The notes below the pieces were generated by a model, which ran no database searches, had not been told where the DNA came from, and saw nothing but the letters and a program-made list of their open reading frames with translations. A stretch of 64,000 nt of DNA from Parelaphostrongylus tenuis (Eukaryota; Nematoda; Chromadorea; Rhabditida; Metastrongylidae), in the NCBI GenBank assembly GCA_019055375.1, contig JAHQIW010006212.1, positions 116,593-180,592 of the forward strand. Direction: 5' to 3'. Both the position numbers and the translations under genes were made by a program. Shown piece by piece: positions 11,625-21,279 of the stretch (positions within the stretch are counted from its first letter, which is position 1; every line of letters begins with the position of its first letter).

Positions 11625-11975
11625 AATGTTAAGAGTCTTTTCGAGATTGGTACGTCGGAGCGATGCGTATTTCGGCGGTGTGGCCGCTTCATCAGTGGCC
11701 CATGCTCCACATTGAACCTTACTTAGTAGCAGGGATGGAGAGACGCTATTTGAAGTGACAGCCACGTGATATTGTGCTATCATCATTTTCTTCAGTAGAT
11801 GGGTTACGGCTGGTAGTGAATATGTAAAAATCCATCTCATCGACTGTTATCAAATCTCGCTCCAAACATTCATCAGAGCCTGCGAGAATGTCAAGAGCCT
11901 TCTCGAGGTTGGTTCGCCAGAGCCGTACGTACGTTCAGGCGGTGTCGCTAATTTTAAGTCTACCCATTGGTACAA
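11625..11975 (-). mobile_element. diverged family I hammerhead repeat, tandem dimer
   Basis: Two direct minus-strand copies of the ribozyme-bearing end lie about 263 bp apart (around 11655-11701 and 11915-11960). They are joined by a body homologous to the family I body, with GGCTGGTAG and CATCGACTGTT blocks. The first retains CTGATGA (complement of 11689-11695), a 4-bp stem II (GCGG/CCGC) with a basal A-C mismatch, and GAAA. The second keeps only the stem II and GAA region. Pairing in stems I and III is poor, so activity is unlikely. Confidence 0.6.
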
Positions 11976-12039
11976 TGGTGTGCAAAAACTGCTGTAGAGT
12001 GATGTGCAAGAAGTACTATAAAGTAATGCGTAAAACATT

Positions 12040-12143
12040 TGCGCAGGGCGGACTTGAACCCGAATTTCGCTCAAGGCAGAGGCGTGTGTTCTATCCCTTG
12101 CACCACCAACACCTGTTTTGACACCACTCATTTCACGCTACAA

Positions 12144-12201
<58 letters not shown>

Positions 12202-12235
12202 GTAAAATCATAGCACCACTAGCAGCGGTTAAATA
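12040..12235. repeat. SINE family A, composite with internal TA tract
   Basis: A minus-strand tRNA-like head (12043-12118; its B box reads GGGTTCAAGTCC on the minus strand) abuts a (TA)n tract at 12148-12200. A plus-strand family A tail follows (CATAGCACCACTAGCAGCGG then TTAAATAAA). Confidence 0.7.
12148..12200. repeat. (TA)n microsatellite inside a SINE tail
   Basis: An almost pure TA dinucleotide tract of about 50 bp, positioned where other family A SINEs also carry TA tracts (28.3 and 54.85 kb). Confidence 0.9.
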
Positions 12236-12990
12236 AAAAAGCATTTTTGAGTCTAATGGTAGTAAAGATACTGTAAAAAAGACAAACCGCAGCCGAATAG
12301 TCCTTGACTAGGTTAGATGCCCGTCTAAGACGAATTATACGTTCAATGTCATGGATGATGTCGCCATCGTAGTCACGAAATAGCTGAATTTAGAAAATTG
12401 AATGATGATGAAAACAGATCATAAACAAAATTGCGTGTATATGATGATTTTAGTAATGATATTGAACAGTATTAAACAAATTACTACCTATATTAAGGAT
12501 CAAAACGCCTAGTAAAGAGCAAAGAGCAAGAAATTTCTACGGCGTGCATTGTGAATTGAAAAATCTTGAGGACGATTTAAAATATTATTGACAGCATCGT
12601 GGAACTGAATAGAAATTACTATTGACAGAAACAAGATAAGGTTTTCTTGATCGTGAAGTTATTCCTACTACTCTCAAAACTTTCTATATTAATCAGGACA
12701 TGGGGAACTTAACCAGTGAGCTCAAAGTTACTACTCCACATTCCGAAGCTCAGCAGCAGCCAGCACTGTCTCGTCCACGGAGAAAGTGCGAATGAGTATC
12801 ATCTGCAGAGATTTCGATATTTTCCGTAATCCGATGGCTGGTCAAAAACTTGCGAGTCACATGCCCTCCTTTTAGTAAGCGGTTTTGCAACCTATAAAAA
12901 GGTGAAAAACACTCGGCAGCTCTCGTCACTTCGTTCACAATCTATAGCTCTGAATGTGGTCCAGATCAAAACACTCAAATATTCCCAGTA
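12236..12990. other. no feature recognised
   Basis: Anonymous AT-rich DNA. A short stretch near 12270-12360 resembles 58450-58560 (a block containing AAAAAACAAACCGCA), indicating an unnamed dispersed repeat. Confidence 0.4.
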
Positions 12991-12994
12991 ATGT

Positions 12995-13360
12995 AAAGTG
13001 ATGCGCAAACCTTCTGCCTCAGTTGGGACTTGAACCACCACCTTACTCTATGCGGGTGCATTACCAATGCCTGTTTTACCACCAGTCTTTCTACGTTACA
13101 ACACATCTATCTGTCAGTGACCAACCGTCAGCGGTTTGGCCCAGGTAGTCGCTATCAAACATTGAATACGCAGAAAGGGTGATGGCAAAGCGGGCATCGG
13201 TAGTGCAGCCGGTCTGAGCACGCGCTCCTGGATAGAGTGAGGTGCAGGCTTGAGTCATCCGTGGCCCAAAAGTTTTGCACATCACTCTAAATCACTGGAT
13301 GTGTCCTATAGCATCATACCACAGCTAACAGCGGTCCAATAAAAAGAATTCTAGTTGATC
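12995..13360. repeat. SINE family A, divergent pair
   Basis: A minus-strand tRNA-like head (about 13005-13085) and a plus-strand head (13190-13262) lie back to back around the family A upstream module (CTATCTGTCAG, GGTTTGGCCCAGGTAGTC). The plus copy continues into the AAAAGTTTTGCACATCACTC linker, the CATACCACAGCTAACAGCGG hairpin and AATAAAAAG. Confidence 0.7.
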
Positions 13361-13549
13361 ACACTCAAATATTGTTGATAGGAGGCAATGAAGATACAGC
13401 AAAAACCCCTTATTTGATCTCTTCGGTTCGTTCAGAACCATTTTCTACCACAACAAAGCGGTGTTGCGTCCCCATCACCTATTATGATCGTTGCCTCTTG
13501 GCGGGGAGACTTCGTAATGGCGTGCCCCACAAGGGAGATAAGGAATTCG

Positions 13550-14465
13550 AGTTCTTTCTGATTAGAAGGGAACAAATGAAATACTGATCTGATTCGCTGG
13601 AGAGAACTTTTTACAGTAAGTGTTAGTAACCATTCAAAAAAATATGAGACTTGAGGCTACAGCTCCCACGTCGCGCCGAGTTCTCAAAGCACACCTCTTC
13701 ATAACGCTGTTAACATCCAAAATAAAATCATGTTCCATAAAACCACATAATTCTCTTCTCTTCTCTCGCTTATATTTCGCTGGACAAATTTCCCTTCTGG
13801 AAGTGCTCGTACTAAAAATATAGTACGAGCTTCAAAGAGCTCAAAAATGTGTTTGTTTTTTGAAAAGCTCTTTTGGTCTTTTGATCTTCTCTGCTCTTTT
13901 GACTTATGCTTTAAACCTCATCGGACAGAGCTCTTCCTTTGGACTATTAGTATATCATGTGTTAGCGTAATGTCTTCCGATTCTAGCGATGTGCTTAGTT
14001 TTCTGGAAATACGGTCCAGTAAGAAAAATAAGATAGAATTTAACATTTTTGGTAACGTTGTTTACAAGCTATTCGACAAGGCGAGGCCTTGGCAGAAAGC
14101 GGGGCAAGAGCGGAGCGAGGCGCGACGATTGATATATTGCTATCAATTGGATTTTTCTTCCGCTTTGCAAGGAACTCCGGATAAAACGATAGTAAGATAC
14201 TACGAAAATTTCTCTACATATTGATATGCTTTTCGGCTTCCAGCGAATCATACGCGTAATGAAAATGAAGGCGAAAGGCGAGCGTGGAACATAAATCTTT
14301 ATGTGGATGCTACAGCGGTATAAAGGAGTGTTCTGGAAAAACGGCGACGTGGGTTTTGTAGCCTCAAGTCTCAGCTTTCTCATGTTTTCGAACACTCCCA
14401 TGAAAATTTCCACTCCAGCGAATGAGATCGATTTTTTCATTTGTTCCCTCGTAATCAAAAAAAGA
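13550..14465. mobile_element. ~0.9-kb MITE with ~150-bp inverted ends (copy 2)
   Basis: Best-preserved copy of the family. The left arm (about 13552-13705) and right arm (about 14318-14462) are inverted repeats sharing GGGAACAAATGA, GATT(C)GCTGGAG, GAGACTTGAGGCTACA and GAGTTCTC-like blocks. The interior contains AAAATAAGATAGAATTT shared with the other copies. The reading frames across it (up to 129 codons) differ between copies, so they are not genes. Confidence 0.7.
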
Positions 14466-14469
14466 ACCG

Positions 14470-15980
14470 GACTTTGATAAAACAGACTTCAGGAGCATTG
14501 TCTATACTAAACGATGAGATATCGCTGAGAAGACTCTTGTTAGGCTTTTTTTCAAATAAAACAGTGCCCGTGTTCAAAAATTCCCCATGTTTCATCGAGA
14601 AAACCATAGTGTCGTGAAAATAACACATTTTCGCTCTTTATTAAACATTACCTTATATATGTTAGTGTAGTTAATGAATAACGTCAGCAGTAAAAACTCC
14701 GTTCTCATTAACGGAAAGAAGATCATGTTTAGCATTCGCCAGTAGCTAACCATTGCTTGTTTGACCTCATCGTGGATCTATTGACACTTGTGAAACTTTC
14801 TTTCGGGGGTCACTTTGTCGCCACAAATTGATAAAAATCAACCTCTCATAACGGTATTTCTAGCAAGGAAAAAGAAAACACCCTGTTGTCTGAAATTTTC
14901 CGCTGTTCATGACGATACGTGGAATGAATCCCGTTTATATGATGTGCTTGAGTTTCCCTGCCTTTCAACAGTGTTTTGCCATTAAGTTAGCGTTCGAAAC
15001 TTCTAACAATTGAGACTTCCATAGTGGGATTAGTTTCTGGAGAATCTTTCTCAATGCACTGTAATATCCGAAAAAGTGGATTACGCTTCACTTCTGAACT
15101 GGATAGCCTGTTGTTCAAACTTTCACGCGGATTTGTGGGTACTTATGGGCACTTTTACGTAATCTCAATCCAATTTCAACCCTTTGTAATCAAATCTTTT
15201 TTGTCTCATTCATACGTTCAAAAATCACTCGGTAGCCTGAGCTTCGGTGATTCCGTACTGTACGTATTTTCTAAGACCGCCTTCTCTTTCTGTTATGTCA
15301 AAGAGAAAAACCGAGTTTCACAATAAGTGCTCATTGTCGCAAATATCTTTTTTATCCACTTGAAAAATTTTCTTCCTTTCCCAGAATGTTCTAAGTTTTC
15401 CTCGTCACAGTTCCAGAAGAGACTTTGTCCTACAGTTCGTGGTTTGGGGCTTTGGTTATCATTTTTACATGCGCAAACGTACCTGCTACACCTGAAGCCT
15501 AAGTTACTCAAGCCCAACGTAATCTTCTTTTCAGCTCTTCCAGCACTTTACAACTACCTTTTTCAAAAACAACCTTAGCTTCAAAGTATATAAATTTACG
15601 CTATCAAATAACTACCAAAAGTACGTCACAAGATAATTGAAAAACTCCGGCCGATCAAAAAAGGCCCACCAAGTGTGAACATAGTTTTTATTTTCGTTGT
15701 TACAGCTCGATAAAAAAAGTTTTTTTTTTCCAAAAAAAAAGGACAGCATTAAAGTGGCCCTGCCTTAAGCTATCAAATATCTACTTGAGGTCTATAAAGA
15801 CGGAATAGCGCTGATGAGTTGTGCGAAACCGTTTACGCCACCAACACCGAATATGAAACCTCGAAAGGGCTTAGTAAAGTCTGGGGATCTACCTTTGCGA
15901 TACTCTGCAGAAATATGACCTTCTTGCATGCGAATTCTTCGTTCAAAGGGAGGATAATAACCCTCTAAAGCAACTGAGCG
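14470..15980. other. no gene recognised
   Basis: A ~100-codon plus-strand frame at 15024-15326 has no recognisable domain and sits in low-complexity T-rich DNA. At about 15813 there is CTGATGAGTTGTGCGAAAC, which resembles a hammerhead core but has no stem I or stem III partner. Confidence 0.4.
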
Positions 15981-15984
15981 GACA

Positions 15985-16110
15985 AGGTTCTGATGCTCTG
16001 CAATCTCGAGGATAGCCATACTGAGGCAAGTTTATTGATTGGCGGAGAGTGTTGGAGGGCGGGGCATGGAGAACAAACCGTGCCCGAGCAAGGTTCACCC
16101 TCCAGAAAGT
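15985..16110 (-). repeat. possible SINE family C fragment
   Basis: Contains CTCGAGGATAGCCATACTGAGGC and TGATTGGCGGAGAGTG. These correspond to CTCGAGGATAGCCAGGCTC and TGATTGCCCGAGAGTG in the family C copy at 19.4 kb. The ends are unclear. Confidence 0.45.
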
Positions 16111-16970
16111 GTGATGCACGGGTTCACTTTCCGGGTCGAGGTTCCAAAATCTACATATCGTTCAAAATTATTGGAACAAACAAAGATTCAATGTGAGTAC
16201 ATGATACCTAACAAAATTCGGTAGTTCTCTGTTATCCGCATTCTGAATCTGACCCCTCAAGAAAAGCGCAATTCCGATTTTCCACAGTTTTGGTGATCAT
16301 TCAATAGCCTAGATCACGAGATTTCAATAGTGTACTTTACTCTCAAAGTGGGTTTCTCAACGCGCTCTAGATGTAAAAATGTAATTATGTTTCTCTACTC
16401 AAGCATTTTTAGCTGGGAAACGCTTTTCCTTCAGACCTTTAGTGATCATTCGATGGCTTAAATCTCGACAATTTCAACCGTTCACATGATTTTGAAAAAG
16501 ACTGCTTATTGCGCTGTAGCAACTTAAAGAAAACTGGGTTCTGCACTTGGTGCGCATTCTTTGCTTCAATATGTAACTGGGAATTCGCAGCTCATGTCAC
16601 GCGACCTATCCCATTCCCATACCGGAGCGAAAAATTTGTTCCGAAAGCGAAACCTAATATTCATTAAGCCTACAGCAGCGTACTAAGGAATTTTGAAAAA
16701 AAAGCAGTAAACGGTCCAGATTCTCGAGACTTTCAGCTACCTAATGTTTCTTGAAGGCCTAAGGGGGAAAGTTTTGTCCAGCGAAAAATGCTCGAGAATA
16801 ATCGCGATTTGAGCTGTCGAATGACTACTATCTAAGTCTAAAACATATGATGCGTTTTTCACCAAGCATCGAACACGGTGTGCATAACGGAAATGATCCT
16901 AAAACTCCCATTCAAAAGATGAATTGAACGAATCAACGGCCAACACCATACAAGACTAATTTACACTTAG
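16111..16970. other. no gene recognised
   Basis: Weak internal duplication is visible: GTGATCATTC-AATAGC near 16290 and GTGATCATTCGATGGC near 16440. Otherwise anonymous. Confidence 0.35.
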
Positions 16971-16975
16971 CTGAC

Positions 16976-17072
16976 CTTTCTTTCTTCTCTTTCTACGTCG
17001 TGGTAATTCCGAACATGAAACTGTGGCATCCAAATTCCCTCCTCGAAGGCTGATCATAGCGCGAAGTGCTGC
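16976..17072 (-). pseudogene. exon-like segment, paralogue C of a duplicated gene
   Basis: On the minus strand, a CTTTTCAG acceptor is followed by a frame beginning AALRAMISLRGG and ending in a basic PRRRKRRK run before a GTCAGC donor. The segment is paralogous to 27358-27453 and 29280-29372: the acceptor and the A-A-x-R-A and L/I-R-G positions are all conserved. At 97 nt its length is one base out of phase with the 93- and 96-nt paralogues, so either the gene uses another phase or this copy is broken. No family was recognised. Confidence 0.4.
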
Positions 17073-17324
17073 CTGAAAAGGTAAATATCTTGAACTTTAT
17101 CGCTTCATTTGTAGAACACCAGGAAAAGTACCAAAACACTTTCCGATCTAAGACTGTTGAGTGTATGCAAAAAACCCAGATGATGCTGGTGTTGAACTCG
17201 GTTTCCCCATGCCAAGGGCGCGACTGAACCACCGAAGCCACTGCATGGCTACACACACCTTCTTTGATATATCCTATCGTAGCTATCAAACAACCAACCT
17301 CTTACGGATTTGGTCTAATAATCA

Positions 17325-17625
17325 CATAAAAGGATAAAAGGCTAAAGCTCTCGACGCTGATCAATCCCTGAGTGAAGCGCCATGCATTCGTCTTCAATTT
17401 TTTACATCGTTTGAGGTGACTGAATGCATGTCTGGCCTTTGCGAACTGACGGTGGCCCACCGCTGTATCGATTTAGTGCCGCTTATCCTTCCAGGCAAGT
17501 CTGGGACCTGTTTCGGATCTGTCTGGTGCCAATTCCTTGGCCTCGACGGGATGCTTGGCTTGCTGAGCCATGAGCGCGAGATCGAACCATCGACCCTGTG
17601 TCGCCGAGAGCATTAACCTTTTATC
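17325..17625 (-). repeat. tRNA-derived SINE, family B
   Basis: Minus-strand copy. The B-box-like segment near 17585 is GGTTCGATCTCGCGCTCATG. The body matches family B throughout, with the TTTTATCC-rich 3' tail near 17325. Confidence 0.75.
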
Positions 17626-17759
17626 AATCCTTTTATCAAGAATCACATATCTCCAGTTGTGCCGACAGCCATCAAAAGTGTATAGCCTAAATGTCTCCTT
17701 ATTTACCGCTTTTTAGCAGTGATATGACTACACAAATATACGTCTAAGATTTACCCTAT

Positions 17760-18035
17760 AATGTAGATGTGCAGAACTTTTGCATCAGGCAGGGCTAGAA
17801 CCCGTATGCTTTACCTTGAGGACGCATGCTCTGAACCTATTCTGCTGTAGTGTAAAAAGAAGGTGGCAAAACGGCGTCGATAGTGTAGCTGTTTAGAAAA
17901 CGCGCCTCCGATGTGGGTGTAATAGGTGTTCGAGTCCCGGCTGACGCAAGAGTTCTGCACATCACTCAGCATCCTTAGGGAAAACTTTAGCATCATACCA
18001 CCCGCTTAAAACAGTTTAAATAAAAAGAGTTTTGT
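17760..18035. repeat. SINE family A, divergent pair
   Basis: A minus-strand head (about 17765-17850) and a plus-strand head (17872-17945, B box TGTTCGAGTCCCGG) are arranged back to back. The plus copy runs into TTCTGCACATCACTC, a CATACCACCCGCTT hairpin and AAATAAAAAG. Confidence 0.7.
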
Positions 18036-18099
18036 TTGATACATCTGAGATTGCTGATGGTATGATTTACGACATTACATATGAAGGAAAGTGTGGTAG

Positions 18100-18275
18100 C
18101 AGAGTAATGGCATCGAAGTTGCTCAGTGGTAGCACGGGCTCTGATATGGGTGTAAACCGGGTTCCGACCCCCGGCTGAGTGTTTTATATACCAATCAATG
18201 CTCTTGGATATGTATTTCTAATATCATACCACTGCTAAAAAAGCGGCAAAAATATTGAATTAATTGAGTTCATGC
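18100..18275 (+). repeat. SINE family A
   Basis: The tRNA-like head is at 18108-18182 (GTAGCACGGGCTCTGATATG, then GGGTTCCGACCCC). The diverged linker and a CATACCACTGCTAAAAAAGC hairpin tail follow. Confidence 0.65.
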
Positions 18276-18384
18276 ATTTTGAATGGCTGTCAGCGCAAGA
18301 GTTTAATGCCGACATATCCATACACCATCGAATTTTTTGAAAGTTGGTTGCTGAGAGCTACGATAGTTTATATAGAAGAAGAAA

Positions 18385-18560
18385 TGACAGGAAAGCAGTA
18401 GCATCGGTGGTGCATTGACTGCACGCGCCATCGGTATAAGTGGAACGCGGGTTCAAATCCAGCTGGGTTCAGATGTTTCGCATATTACTCAATGATTCAG
18501 ACACATTTTTGCAGTTTCAAACCACTGCTAGAAACGGTAGGAATAAAAATATTGGTTATA
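18385..18560 (+). repeat. SINE family A
   Basis: The head at 18393-18465 contains GGGTTCAAATCC as B box. The tail has AAACCACTGCTAGAAACGG and AATAAAAAT. It is the third family A unit within 800 bp, so this is a SINE cluster. Confidence 0.65.
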
Positions 18561-18584
18561 CTTTATGATTTGCTTCTTCGGAAG

Positions 18585-18875
18585 CCGTGGTGTAGTTCTG
18601 ATGCTCGTCGAGGCGTGCGTGAAGCCGGGCCCTACCCCTCTCCCCCCCCCCCCCCCCTCCCAACTCTCTCCAGTAGTCAACATCAACGCCTTATGAACTC
18701 CACACCTAGGCAATCCTCGAAATTAAAAGGAGACTATTTCAACAATTAATATACAACATTCAAGAAGAAGGTAAATAAACTAATCGAATGTTAGAAGTAC
18801 TGGGATCTGCACAATGGAAAAAAAAACTGCGAAAACGGATCAATAAAGCGTCTAAAAAGTGGTCTAATTCTTCTT
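18585..18875 (+). repeat. tRNA-derived SINE, family C
   Basis: The head is GAAGCCGTGGTGTAGTTCTG ATGCTCGTCG, like the GGCGCCGTGGCCGAGTAGTT copy at 37.66 kb, which resembles a tRNA-Ser/Leu 5' half. The tail (ATCTGCACAATGGAAAAA, then GGATCAATAAAGCGTC) matches the tails at 37.9 and 58.9 kb. A C-run (18642-18657) lies in the body. Confidence 0.65.
18642..18657. repeat. poly-C run
   Basis: An uninterrupted C tract of about 16 nt within the family C SINE body. Confidence 0.9.
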
Positions 18876-19264
18876 ATACATTAGAATCCATAAAATTATT
18901 ATGATCATACTTGGGACTATCACTGATAGCTTCGAGTCCTTGATAACTCTAATAAAAATACCATGTTGATTACTAACACAAATATAAAGAAACCTCTCAA
19001 ATGCTTCTGAAAACTGTGTGACATAATCCCCAATCTTAACCTTTCCTAGAAAACTAGTAAATGATCATTTCCAAAGAACAATTCTGCAAACAACTTCTAG
19101 AGATTTGTCACATTAGATATCAAGCCATGACTTCCCGCTACTCAGTGATCATATGAACCCGATGAAAAGGCTTCAAATGTGACAGCCAGTTGCAGATCAT
19201 GTTCTTCCTTCTCAAATTTCTTTGCGAATTCCTAGCACACGAAAATTTTCTTTCCGGTAGGAAA

Positions 19265-19545
19265 TCAGGCACTTTACTGTCAATTCATCGCTTTGTTTGA
19301 TCGGTATCACCGTCCTTCTCACTGTGCGGATCCCAGTACTTCTAGTATTCAATTCGACTCGTCGCGTTCACTGTTCGATTTAGGATTTGTCGTCTTCATG
19401 AATTTAATAGAATACTGGTTGAGCATAGCTCCTTGCTTTCTCGAGGATAGCCAGGCTCAGGCGCTCGTTATTGATTGCCCGAGAGTGTGGGGATCAACCC
19501 CGCGCCGAGTACCTTTCTGCTACTAGCACACAGCACCCCCAAAGC
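19265..19545 (-). repeat. SINE family C (head degraded)
   Basis: Minus orientation. The tail, GATCGGTATCACCGTCC then CTGTGCGGATCCCAGTA, lies at low coordinates. The body AATACTGGTTGAGCATA...TCGAGGATAGCCAGGCTC runs to a degraded head at about 19540. It shares AGAATACTGGTTGAG with the copy at 59.03 kb. Confidence 0.6.
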
Positions 19546-19664
19546 AAGGCAGTTTTATTGGAAGATACATTACAAAATACGAAAATACGACCACAAAAAT
19601 ACAACCATTACGAAATGTATGTAACAGTCAAAAAGTTAGCAGTTTAATCCGGAAAAATACTTAC

Positions 19665-19706
19665 AGAACGAAGCGGTAACGGTTTATACACATCCGACTT
19701 GTTCAT
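19665..19706 (-). pseudogene. first-exon-like segment, paralogue C
   Basis: Minus strand: ATG followed by 13 codons (MNKSDVYKPLPLRS), ending exactly at a strong GTAAGTATT donor in phase 0. It is paralogous in length, phase and sequence to 30252-30293 (MSRSNVPESLPFRA). The nearest downstream partner is the exon-like segment at 16976-17072. Preservation of both the start and the donor in two copies supports a real exon, but the gene is unidentified and no complete model could be built. Confidence 0.4.
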
Positions 19707-20071
19707 AGTTATTTCTCAACTCCAACCCGGAAAACTTCCAAATTTGGAATAGATTTGATGAAATATGAGAATCACGACCGACTACGAGATTTTAATAAAT
19801 AAACGAAACCTAAAAGACTTGGATATCTTTGCATCATACGTCCTCAAACACAAGAAAAAAAAAAACGTGAGGAACGAAAAAAAAAACCACAGGAAATGTG
19901 TATGAATTGGAGATGACAAATGACTGGTCCTCAGTAATAATAACAATAGTAATAATAATAGCAGACATTTTAGCTTGAGTGTTCTATTAAGACCACGCTC
20001 AGACTTCAATATATCTGATAATCATTAATGGAACCAGCATGTCATGTGGTCCGCTAAAGGGCTCTTGTACA

Positions 20072-20115
20072 GCCCGATACACATGTTTTCTGCTTTGCTA
20101 GCTCGTCGGTCGGGC
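20072..20115 (-). ncRNA. degenerate hammerhead ribozyme (family II)
   Basis: Stem I is a perfect 6 bp: GCCCGA (complement of 20110-20115) pairs with TCGGGC (complement of 20072-20077). The core reads CCGACGA instead of CTGACGA, and the second core shows an extra A. Stem II pairing is weak. It is probably inactive. Confidence 0.55.
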
Positions 20116-20419
20116 AGGCTCTTCGCCTTTAACGAATCCTCTCGGGGGTCCCTACATAACCCTATAAAGAGGTAGCCAACGACGAACAATTTACACAATC
20201 GCCGTGAAGTGAAAAATCACAATATCGATAATTTTCGGTATTCAGTAATTAATAACACTCGAAATAAAGGCTAAATACCATGAAAGCACCAGAGAGTGCC
20301 AACTGCCGATGTAGGGATTTTTCACTTGACGGCGAATGTGTAAATCGTTCGTCCTCGCGCACCTCTTTATAGAGCGATATAGTGGCCCCTGAGAGGATTG
20401 GCTAAAGACGAGGAGGCCT

Positions 20420-20462
20420 GTCCGATTGAGGAGGCTGGAAGGCCGAAACACGCGTATCGGGT
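20420..20462 (+). ncRNA. near-intact hammerhead ribozyme (family II)
   Basis: Stem I pairs GTCCGA (20420-20425) with TCGGGT (20457-20462). Stem II is GGCT-GGAA-GGCC (20433-20444), 4 bp including a terminal U-G pair and closed by a GNRA-type loop. GAAA follows at 20445-20448, then a 2-bp stem III and cleavage nucleotide A20456. The first core residue is T instead of C (20426), which would be expected to impair cleavage. Confidence 0.6.
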
Positions 20463-20519
20463 TGTGCAAGAGCCCATAACTGACCGCATGACATGTTGGC
20501 TCAGTTAACAATTATGAAG

Positions 20520-20640
20520 CAATAATAGTAATAATAACAATAATAATATATAGTAATAATAACAATAATAATAATTAATAATAATATCAATAATAATGAT
20601 AATAATAGTAATAATAGTAAAGATAATAAAGTCAATCGAT
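20520..20640. repeat. imperfect (TAA)n tract
   Basis: About 120 bp of TAATAA/ACAATAATA units immediately follow the ribozyme repeat. A shorter similar tract lies at about 19935-19965 on the other side, so the ribozyme repeat is bracketed by TAA arrays. Confidence 0.85.
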
Positions 20641-20744
20641 GAGAAAAATGACAGATGACCAGTTATTACTATAGCAAATCACGATAGTAATTCGTAAAGG
20701 ACTAGGTCTTGAATAGATCACAGACGGTGTTTGTACCTGACAAA

Positions 20745-20985
20745 AGTCGCCCATATAGCGGCGATGAGATCACGACGTCCGTTGAGGTCGGCAGCTAACG
20801 ATTCTCGTTGTGCCATCAGTTGGCTGAGATGCCAGGTCACCCGCCTTCGGAGTCCTCTACGACCTCATTTCGTGGTAGATCACTGGAACAATCGATGTAT
20901 TGGTAAGTTGGAGGTTAGTGCTTACTTTCTGTTGTTAAGGAGTCAAACACCAGCTCGAACGGAATGGTTCCATGATAATCAAGGA
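20745..20985 (-). pseudogene. upstream exon-like region, paralogue C
   Basis: Minus strand. A segment near 20933-20970 encodes PFELVFDSLTTE before an AAGTAAGC donor, and a second exon-like block (20750-20885) begins TGATCTACCACGA. Both are paralogous to 30835-30883 (QFDFVLDSFKRE) and to sequence just below 30791. The frame is offset relative to the nearest ATG, and the second block has early stops in the spliced phase, so this copy looks decayed. Confidence 0.3.
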
Positions 20986-20999
20986 AAAAGATGAAGGAA

Positions 21000-21275
21000 G
21001 CTTTCGTTGGGGATTTGATCAATGCGTCATGCGAGCGTTTTCAATTTTTAACTTCGTTTGAGGTGATTGAATGCATTTCTGGCTCTTACAATGATTCACG
21101 GTGACCTACCGCTAAAGTGAGTCAGTGCTATTTATCCTCCCATACAAGTCTGAAACCAGTCTGGTACCAATTCACCGACGCCGGAGGGACGGATGGCTTA
21201 ATGAGGCGTGAGTGCCAGATCGAACCATCAACCTTGTGCACGGTACAGAGCATCTCCAACCACTGCTTCACGTGC
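21000..21275 (-). repeat. tRNA-derived SINE, family B
   Basis: Minus-strand family B copy. The tail near 21000 and the AACTTCGTTTGAGG block (21051-21064) are conserved. GGTACCAATTCACCGACGCCGG and the B-box region follow near 21220. Confidence 0.75.
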
Positions 21276-21279
21276 GCTT

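Larger units (their letters stand above)
20025..20520. mobile_element. family II hammerhead repeat, inverted pair
   Basis: A minus arm (about 19970-20220) and a plus arm (about 20236-20520) are inverted copies. They share the GACATGTTGGCTC-type end, the AGAGCCC block and the ribozyme region. AACACTCGAAATAAAGG at 20254-20270 matches the unit ends of the 63-kb locus. Each arm carries a hammerhead with one or more core substitutions. Confidence 0.65.

Noticed and set aside
14069..14458. 129-codon minus-strand and 125-codon plus-strand frames
   Set aside because: Inside a MITE; not conserved in the other copies.
15805..15840. CTGATGAGTTGTGCGAAAC, a hammerhead-like string
   Set aside because: Stem II would have one pair, and no partner for stem III or stem I exists nearby.
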